Source of the DNA: an uncultured Collinsella sp.
Lineage (GTDB): Bacteria > Actinomycetota > Coriobacteriia > Coriobacteriales > Coriobacteriaceae
Assembly (NCBI GenBank): GCA_937926755.1
Contig: CALBBA010000196.1
Coordinates: 1 to 7,079, forward strand
Length of the DNA: 7,079 nt
Direction of reading: 5' to 3'
Each line of letters opens with the position of its first letter. The first letter of the stretch is position 1. Both the position numbers and the translations under genes were made by a program. Under the pieces are notes generated by a model. It saw only the letters and a list, made by a program, of their open reading frames with translations. It searched no databases and was not told the DNA's origin. Of this stretch, positions 1 to 4,608 are shown in pieces.

Positions 1-18
1 AGCCGTCATCGAACTGAG

Positions 19-50
19 AAGGGGGAGGCCTCGCGGCCTCCCCCTTTTTT
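19..50 (+). terminator. Intrinsic terminator of the upstream transcription unit
   Basis: A perfect 10-bp GC-rich stem (21-30 pairs with 35-44) has a 4-base TCGC loop and is followed directly by six T residues (45-50). The two A residues at 19-20 can pair with the first two T residues and lengthen the stem. This is a textbook rho-independent terminator reading on the + strand. It ends whatever gene lies to the left of the window and insulates the operon that starts near base 133. Confidence 0.93.
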
Positions 51-96
51 GCGTTAAGCTAGATCTAACAAACTCGCTGTGTTTTATGACCCTCGT

Positions 97-126
97 TTGT
101 CGCATCTTCCGTTAACGGGCTACAAT
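97..126 (+). promoter_or_regulatory. SigA/sigma70-type promoter for the acpS operon
   Basis: The -10 box TACAAT (121-126) differs from the consensus TATAAT at one base. The best -35 candidate is TTGTCG (97-102), which shares TTG and the fifth C with TTGACA, with an 18-base spacer. Transcription would begin near base 133, giving a leader of about 23 bases before the acpS start codon. It lies just after the upstream terminator and is the only convincing promoter seen, so it probably drives all six genes. The spacer contains the 8-bp palindrome CGTTAACG (110-117). The promoter call is inferred from sequence only. Confidence 0.75.
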
Positions 127-145
127 AACTTAGTCTGTGCAATAT

Positions 146-153
146 GGAGGTGA
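146..153 (+). promoter_or_regulatory. Strong Shine-Dalgarno that fixes the acpS start
   Basis: GGAGGTGA is an 8-base perfect complement to the usual 3' end of 16S rRNA. The GGAGG core ends five bases before ATG at 156. It overlaps the earlier in-frame ATG at 144, which has no ribosome binding site of its own, so 156 is the likely start. Such a strong site at the first gene suggests efficient loading of ribosomes onto the operon mRNA. Confidence 0.88.
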
Positions 154-155
154 AC

Positions 156-695
156 ATGGCTGAAGCTGGTATCGGCGTTGATATCGTCGAGATTTCCCGC
201 ATGAAATCAATCCTTGAAAAGACGCCGTCGTTTGCTCGGCGTGTGTTTACCGAAGAAGAGTGCGCATATTGCGACGCTTCATCGCGTCCTGCAGCGCACT
301 ATGCGAGCCGTTTTGCTTCTCGTGAAGCGGTCCTCAAGGCTCTTGGTACGGGTTTTAGTCAGGGCGTCGGCCGCAAAGACGTCTCGGTAACGCGCGATAA
401 GCTTGGAAAGCCTAAAGCTGTGCTTTCGGGTCGAGCGCTCGAGATTGCTCAAGAGTTGGGTGTCGTTGAAGTTGCGCTTTCCATTACCTTGACGGGTGAT
501 TTGGCCGTAGCCAACGCTATTGCGATCACCGAGGATGCTCGACCTAAGCCTAAGGAAGAAAAGGTGAGCACCAAGGAACGCGTTGCACAAACTTATAAAG
601 AGGCTCGCTCGGTTTTAGATGAGCTTGAGCAACTGCAAAATTCAGCTTTGGCGGAGCACCAGGGCGATGCTTCGCAAGATACGCTAGGAGCATAG
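156..695 (+). CDS. acpS: Holo-[acyl-carrier-protein] synthase with C-terminal extension
   Basis: This predicted 179-residue protein would transfer 4'-phosphopantetheine from CoA to the serine of acyl carrier protein, activating it for fatty acid synthesis in the cytoplasm. The N-terminal GIGVDIVEI (residues 5-13) holds the Mg-binding Asp9. The second signature RFASREAVLKALGTG (52-66) holds Glu57 and Lys61. FTEEE (31-35) and the GKP turn (84-86) also fit. The core ends near residue 127; the family is usually about 120-130 residues. Residues 128-179 form an extra charged, probably helical tail of unknown role. In the last core strand the stretch ALSITLTGD (107-115) has Ala107 and Leu112 where the B. 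subtilis enzyme has two histidines (HVSITHT). The start is ATG 156, set by the strong ribosome binding site; ATG 144 would add four residues. The stop directly abuts the next start. Function is well supported; the tail is unexplained. Confidence 0.93.
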   Translation: MAEAGIGVDIVEISRMKSILEKTPSFARRVFTEEECAYCDASSRPAAHYASRFASREAVLKALGTGFSQGVGRKDVSVTRDKLGKPKAVLSGRALEIAQELGVVEVALSITLTGDLAVANAIAITEDARPKPKEEKVSTKERVAQTYKEARSVLDELEQLQNSALAEHQGDASQDTLGA

Positions 696-2312
696 ATGAA
701 ACCGGTTTTGAGTACCGAGGAAGTCGTTCGCCTCGAGGATATTATCGAACGCGAAGGAACTTCGAAGGCCGAGCTTATGGAACTGGCGGGTGAGTTTGCT
801 GCTCGTGAAATTCTAAAACTCAATCCCGATCGCGTCCTTGTTCTGGTCGGTTTTGGCAACAACGGTGGCGACGGCTGGGTCGCGGCTGATATCTTGAGCC
901 ATAAGGGCGTTGACGTGGACATCGTGTCTCCGGTCGAGCCGGATGAGATTCCTGCCGCTCTGGCTCGCCATGTTGCCCGCCGTACCGCCGGCCGTGACGT
1001 ACATGTATGTGTCGGTCCCTCGCGAGATGAGCTTGAGGCTTTGATCGATAAGGCCGACGTTGTTGTTGACGCTATTTTTGGTACCGGTTTCCACGGTGAC
1101 CTGCGTGCACCGTTCTCCATCTGGATTCCGACAGTTAACGACTGCGCCGACCATGTGGTGTCCATCGATGTTCCTTCGGGCCTGAATGCCGAGACCGGTG
1201 TTGTCGACGACGACTGCATCCGTGCCGAGCGCACGGTCACGATGATCACGCCCAAGATTGGCCTCTACAGCGCTGATGGCCCAGAGTACGCCGGTGATCT
1301 GGTTTGCGGTGGCCTCTATGATCGCCTTGATGAGGTCATCGATGATGTCGACCATGCCGCCGAGATTGTCGAGCCCGGTGACCTGGTGGGTTTCTTTGCT
1401 CCGCTGCCCACGAATATCGATAAGTATTCTCGCGGTTCCGTCCTTATTGTTGCCGGCTCGGCGCAGTATCCTGGCGCTGCCATTATGGCCGCCAAGTCTG
1501 CTGCCCGTGCGGGTGCCGGCTATGTGGCTGTCGCGACGCCCGATGCGTGTGCCAATCTTATTCGTATGGCACTTCCCTCGATTCCGGTTTTTGCTATTCC
1601 GTCCGATTCCCGCGGCTCTTTTGGTGCCGCTGCTCGTATGACCGTGTGCGAGATTGCAAAGAAATACAGCTGCGTACTGTGCGGGCCGGGCATGACGACG
1701 TCTGCCGGTGCCATGCAGGTGGTTTCGGGCTTGTTGGAGCTTGATGTACCGCTGATCCTTGATGCCGATGCGCTCAACTGCCTTTCTAAGATCGCTATCG
1801 ACGGTATCGATAGCAACCCTGAGATGTACCGCCGTGAGCAGCCGCTCGTCATGACGCCGCACTATCGCGAGCTTTCGCGCTTGGTTGCCGGTGACGAGGT
1901 TAACGATCTGGGGACTGCAATCGCGGCCGCGCAGAAGGTTGTCTGGGCTGCCGGCTCCGACAATCTCGTGGTTATTGCCAAGGGACCGACGACGGCTATC
2001 TGTGGCGTTGAGCGTGTGCTTTTGCCGCTCTCGGGTCCGGCTTCGCTGGCGACTGCCGGTTCGGGCGATGTCCTTGCGGGCATTTTGGCTGGCACGCTGG
2101 CCACCATGCGTGACGAGATGGATCGTTGGGAGCTGCTGTATTCGTACGCCGTCGCGCTCCACAGCTACGCTGGTTTTGCCGCAGCCACGGAGTACGGTGA
2201 GAAGAGCGTTATTGCGACCGATCTGATTGACTTGATCGGCCCCGCTATGGAGTTGGCGGCAAAGGATGCGCTCGAGGATCTGGGAATCATGGACGAAGGG
2301 TCGGATGACTAA
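696..2312 (+). CDS. nnr: Bifunctional NAD(P)H-hydrate epimerase / ADP-dependent NAD(P)H-hydrate dehydratase
   Basis: This 538-residue cytoplasmic enzyme repairs hydrated NADH and NADPH. The N-terminal YjeF-type domain (about 1-230) interconverts the R and S epimers; it shows GFGNNGGDG (52-60), DAIFGTGF (125-132) and SIDVPSGLN (156-164). The C-terminal ribokinase-like domain (about 240-525) dehydrates the S epimer using ADP. It shows RGSVLIVAGSAQYPGAA (246-262), CGPG (329-332), DADALN (356-361), VIAKGP (426-431) and the catalytic loop ATAGSGDVLAG (452-462) with Asp458. The motif usually written TPHPGE reads TPHYRE (387-392): the His is kept but Pro-Gly is replaced. Length fits the fused two-domain form (about 500-540). 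The start ATG follows the acpS stop without a gap and has AGGAG at 686-690, five bases upstream. The fused arrangement is common in bacteria. Confidence 0.95.
   Translation: MKPVLSTEEVVRLEDIIEREGTSKAELMELAGEFAAREILKLNPDRVLVLVGFGNNGGDGWVAADILSHKGVDVDIVSPVEPDEIPAALARHVARRTAGRDVHVCVGPSRDELEALIDKADVVVDAIFGTGFHGDLRAPFSIWIPTVNDCADHVVSIDVPSGLNAETGVVDDDCIRAERTVTMITPKIGLYSADGPEYAGDLVCGGLYDRLDEVIDDVDHAAEIVEPGDLVGFFAPLPTNIDKYSRGSVLIVAGSAQYPGAAIMAAKSAARAGAGYVAVATPDACANLIRMALPSIPVFAIPSDSRGSFGAAARMTVCEIAKKYSCVLCGPGMTTSAGAMQVVSGLLELDVPLILDADALNCLSKIAIDGIDSNPEMYRREQPLVMTPHYRELSRLVAGDEVNDLGTAIAAAQKVVWAAGSDNLVVIAKGPTTAICGVERVLLPLSGPASLATAGSGDVLAGILAGTLATMRDEMDRWELLYSYAVALHSYAGFAAATEYGEKSVIATDLIDLIGPAMELAAKDALEDLGIMDEGSDD
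1794..1814. repeat. Inverted repeat inside nnr
   Basis: GCTATCGA (1794-1801) is repeated in reverse complement as TCGATAGC (1807-1814) with a 5-base spacer. It could fold as an 8-bp hairpin in the mRNA. It encodes part of the dehydratase domain (around residues 367-373) and may be chance. Confidence 0.4.
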
Positions 2313-2314
2313 TC

Positions 2315-3460
2315 ATGAATAAGGCCGATTTGACGCGTTGGTCCTGGGTCGAGATCGACCGCGGGGCACTTCGCCGTAACACGAGGGCTTACAAGAACCT
2401 GCTCGACCCGCACCAGCGCCTGTGCTGTGTGGTTAAAGCTGATGCCTATGGTCATGGCGCCGTCGAGTGTGCCAAGATCATGTACTCTGCCGGCGCTGAC
2501 ATGTTTGCGGTGGCGACGGTCAATGAGGGCGTTGAGCTGCGTCAGGGTGGAATCGCCAAACCCATCCTGGTTCTGAGCGAGCCGCCCATCGAGGCTATCC
2601 CCGTTTTGCTCGAGTTCGACATCATGCCTTCGGTCTATACGTCGGATTTTGCCCTAGCCTATGGCGAGTGCGCTGTCGCGGCGGGCAAGGTGGGCAAGTA
2701 CCATCTGGCTATTGAGACGGGCATGAATCGTATCGGTGTTCACTACACGCAGGTGCTCGACTTTGTACGCGGTATTAATTTCCATCGCGGTATTCAGTGT
2801 GACGGCGTGTTTACGCACTTCGCCACGGCTGACGAGCCTTCGGGCTGGGACTACAAGCTGCAGTGCCAGCGCTTCACCGAGGCCGTTCAAGCCATTAAGG
2901 ATGCAGGCTTTGAGTGCGGTATCGTGCATTGTGCCAATACGCCGTCCTCGATGCTCGATCCCTCGATGCATTTTGACATGATTCGCGCCGGCGTTGGCCT
3001 GTACGGCATGCAGCCGTGCGAGCTGAGTGGCCGCGTGATGCAGCTTGATCCCGTTATGAGCGTTCACGCGCGCGTGACGCGCGTGGCACATCCTGCGATG
3101 GGCGAGGGCGTGGGTTACGGCTTTACCTATCGCGTGCCGCGTACGCGTGTTCAGATCTGCACCCTTCCGATCGGATATGCCGACGGCCTTTCGCGCACGC
3201 TTTCCAATCGTATGGACGTGCTGTACCGCGGTGAGCGCGTGCGTCAGGTGGGCAATATCTGCATGGATCAGTTTATGGTTGCCATTCAGTCCAACCCCGC
3301 GCATGAGATTCCCGAGGCCGAGCACGGCGACGAGATGATTATCGTCGGCCGCGACGGTGATGCCGAGATCACTATGGATGAGATGGCACGTCTGCGTGGC
3401 ACGATTAACTACGAGGTCGCCTGCGGCTTTGGCATGCGTCTCGACAAGGTCTACGTGTAG
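2315..3460 (+). CDS. alr: Alanine racemase (PLP-dependent)
   Basis: This 381-residue fold-type III PLP enzyme would convert L-alanine to D-alanine for peptidoglycan. The PLP lysine is Lys41 in VVKADAYGHGA (39-49), in the N-terminal TIM barrel. The second catalytic base is Tyr268 in GVGYGFTYR (265-273), contributed to the neighbouring subunit's site in the dimer. MNRIG (137-141), RAGVGLYG (224-231, Arg224 facing the PLP ring nitrogen), GYADG (287-291) and NICMDQ (314-319) also match. Unusual positions: the stretch YHLAIETGMNR has Ala132 and Glu134, where Geobacillus Alr has the carbamylated Lys129 and Asp; the C-terminal RVPR-type motif is RLDK (375-378), with Met374 where Geobacillus Alr has Tyr354. 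The start is two bases after the nnr stop. The nearest purine-rich site, GAAGGG (2295-2300), is 14 bases away, so translation is probably coupled to nnr. A related amino acid racemase specificity is possible. Confidence 0.92.
   Translation: MNKADLTRWSWVEIDRGALRRNTRAYKNLLDPHQRLCCVVKADAYGHGAVECAKIMYSAGADMFAVATVNEGVELRQGGIAKPILVLSEPPIEAIPVLLEFDIMPSVYTSDFALAYGECAVAAGKVGKYHLAIETGMNRIGVHYTQVLDFVRGINFHRGIQCDGVFTHFATADEPSGWDYKLQCQRFTEAVQAIKDAGFECGIVHCANTPSSMLDPSMHFDMIRAGVGLYGMQPCELSGRVMQLDPVMSVHARVTRVAHPAMGEGVGYGFTYRVPRTRVQICTLPIGYADGLSRTLSNRMDVLYRGERVRQVGNICMDQFMVAIQSNPAHEIPEAEHGDEMIIVGRDGDAEITMDEMARLRGTINYEVACGFGMRLDKVYV
3064..3077. repeat. 14-bp perfect palindrome inside alr
   Basis: TCACGCGCGCGTGA is its own reverse complement. 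Its CGCGCGTG core (3069-3076) recurs directly at 3078-3085, giving a short direct repeat as well. It lies in the coding sequence for the segment just before the catalytic Tyr268 region. Arg and Val codon choice (CGC, GTG) may explain it. Confidence 0.4.
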
Positions 3461-3468
3461 GAGCCGCT

Positions 3469-4089
3469 ATGGGCGTCATGCACATCCCCGGCCATAGCCA
3501 TCAGGGCCCGCGCGAGGTCGCACTCGAGGAGATCGAGGCCGTTCTGGACGATTGTCGTCTGTGTCAGCTTTATCAGTCGCGCCATAACATCGTTTTTGGC
3601 GTGGGAAATCCCCATGCCCGCGTGATGTTTATCGGTGAGGCACCGGGCCGCAACGAGGATTTGCAGGGTGAACCCTTTGTGGGGGCGGCAGGCGAGGATC
3701 TCAACGGCATTCTGTCGCTTGCGGGTCTAAAGCGCGAAGATGTCTACATCGCCAACGTGCTTAAGTGTCGTCCGCCGGGAAATCGCAATCCTCGTCCCGA
3801 GGAGGTTCTGGCCTGCTCCCCGTTTCTGCGTGAGCAGATTCGAAGCATTTGGCCCGATATCATCGTGACGCTCGGCAATCCTGCGACGCACTTTGTGCTT
3901 AAGACCGAGATCGGCATTACCAAACTGCGCGGCAGGTTCCATCAGATGGGACATTTTGTGGTGATGCCGACGTTTCATCCCGCGGCGGCGCTGCGCGATC
4001 CGGCGTGGCAGGAGCTGCTGGAGGAAGACTTTAAGATGCTGGGCGACTATCTGGAGCGACACCCCGCGCCAGAGAACGCCTCGGACTAA
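3469..4089 (+). CDS. udg: Family 4 uracil-DNA glycosylase (Fe-S cluster)
   Basis: This 206-residue base excision repair enzyme would remove uracil, arising from cytosine deamination or dUTP incorporation, from DNA. Four cysteines suited to a 4Fe-4S cluster are visible: CRLC (Cys29, Cys32), KCRPPGNR (Cys100) and ACSPFL (Cys116). Motif A is GEAPGRNED (57-65), followed by QGEPFVG (66-72). The C-terminal catalytic motif is FHPAAALR (169-176) with His170. GEAPG favours family 4 (UDGa) over UDGb. Length is typical (about 190-230). ATG 3469 is preferred because AGGAG (3459-3463) sits five bases upstream; ATG 3478 would lose three residues and that spacing. The gap to alr is eight bases, so it is part of the operon, although its role is unrelated to its neighbours. 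No truncation is seen. The product name is firm; the symbol is generic. Confidence 0.92.
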   Translation: MGVMHIPGHSHQGPREVALEEIEAVLDDCRLCQLYQSRHNIVFGVGNPHARVMFIGEAPGRNEDLQGEPFVGAAGEDLNGILSLAGLKREDVYIANVLKCRPPGNRNPRPEEVLACSPFLREQIRSIWPDIIVTLGNPATHFVLKTEIGITKLRGRFHQMGHFVVMPTFHPAAALRDPAWQELLEEDFKMLGDYLERHPAPENASD

Positions 4090-4101
4090 TAAGGAGCGCA
4101 T

Positions 4102-4608
4102 ATGTCCCTGGAGCGCCTGGGGGTAGGTACTTTCAAAACGACTTGCACCGCCGATACGGAGCATTTTGGCGAGCTGGTCGCACCGTGCCTGGAAGATGGT
4201 GACGTTTTGATCTTGACCGGCGGCCTGGGAGTGGGCAAAACCCACTTTACCAAGGGCGTTTCGCGCGGTCTGGGCGACGGGCATATGGTTACAAGCCCTA
4301 CGTTTGCGCTCATGGCCGTTCACGACCAGGGTCGTATTCCGCTGTTCCACTTTGACCTGTACCGTCTGGAGCATGCCTACGAGCTCGAGGATACGGGCAT
4401 TTTCGATGTGCTGGGCTATGAGGGCGCTTGCCTGCTGGAATGGGGCGAGCAGTTTCAGGACGAGCTGACGGATGAGTATCTTTCGGTGACGCTCAAGCGT
4501 GATGAGGACGATAGCGATGTGCGAACGATAACACTCGAGGCACACGGTGAGCGCGCGACGGAGCTTTTCCATTTGATTGATAGGGCTGTACAAGATGAGC
4601 TTGCATAA
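4102..4608 (+). CDS. tsaE: tRNA threonylcarbamoyladenosine biosynthesis ATPase TsaE
   Basis: This 168-residue P-loop ATPase assists TsaB and TsaD in making t6A37 on ANN-decoding tRNAs. The Walker A loop is GGLGVGKTH (40-48) with Lys46; E. coli TsaE has GDLGAGKTT. SPTFAL (65-70), HFDLYRL (83-89), YELEDTGIFD (93-102) and CLLEWGEQ (110-117) match the family closely, including the Glu-Trp pair. Length is near the usual 150-165 residues, with an acidic surface stretch (DEDDSD, 134-139) between the last strands. AAGGAG (4091-4096) lies five bases before the ATG. The gene starts 12 bases after the glycosylase stop and its last 14 bases overlap the start of the tsaB-rimI-tsaD gene, which suggests translational coupling of all members of the TsaBDE complex. 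Confidence 0.95.
   Translation: MSLERLGVGTFKTTCTADTEHFGELVAPCLEDGDVLILTGGLGVGKTHFTKGVSRGLGDGHMVTSPTFALMAVHDQGRIPLFHFDLYRLEHAYELEDTGIFDVLGYEGACLLEWGEQFQDELTDEYLSVTLKRDEDDSDVRTITLEAHGERATELFHLIDRAVQDELA

Noticed and set aside
3..17. Possible end of an upstream coding gene with TGA at 15-17
   Set aside because: It would fit a gene ending just before the terminator, but four codons are too few to support a call.
144..155. Earlier in-frame ATG for acpS at 144
   Set aside because: It overlaps the strong ribosome site that serves ATG 156 and has none itself; the AcpS family begins close to residue 1 of the 156 start.
813..2162. 449-codon open frame on the - strand across nnr
   Set aside because: It runs antisense to a fully convincing Nnr gene, is rich in Arg/His/Asn in a way typical of antisense reading of biased codons, and has no recognisable motif.
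4577..4594. Upstream TTG start for the fusion gene
   Set aside because: It is a weaker codon with a poorly spaced purine stretch, and the added six residues are not part of the TsaB fold.
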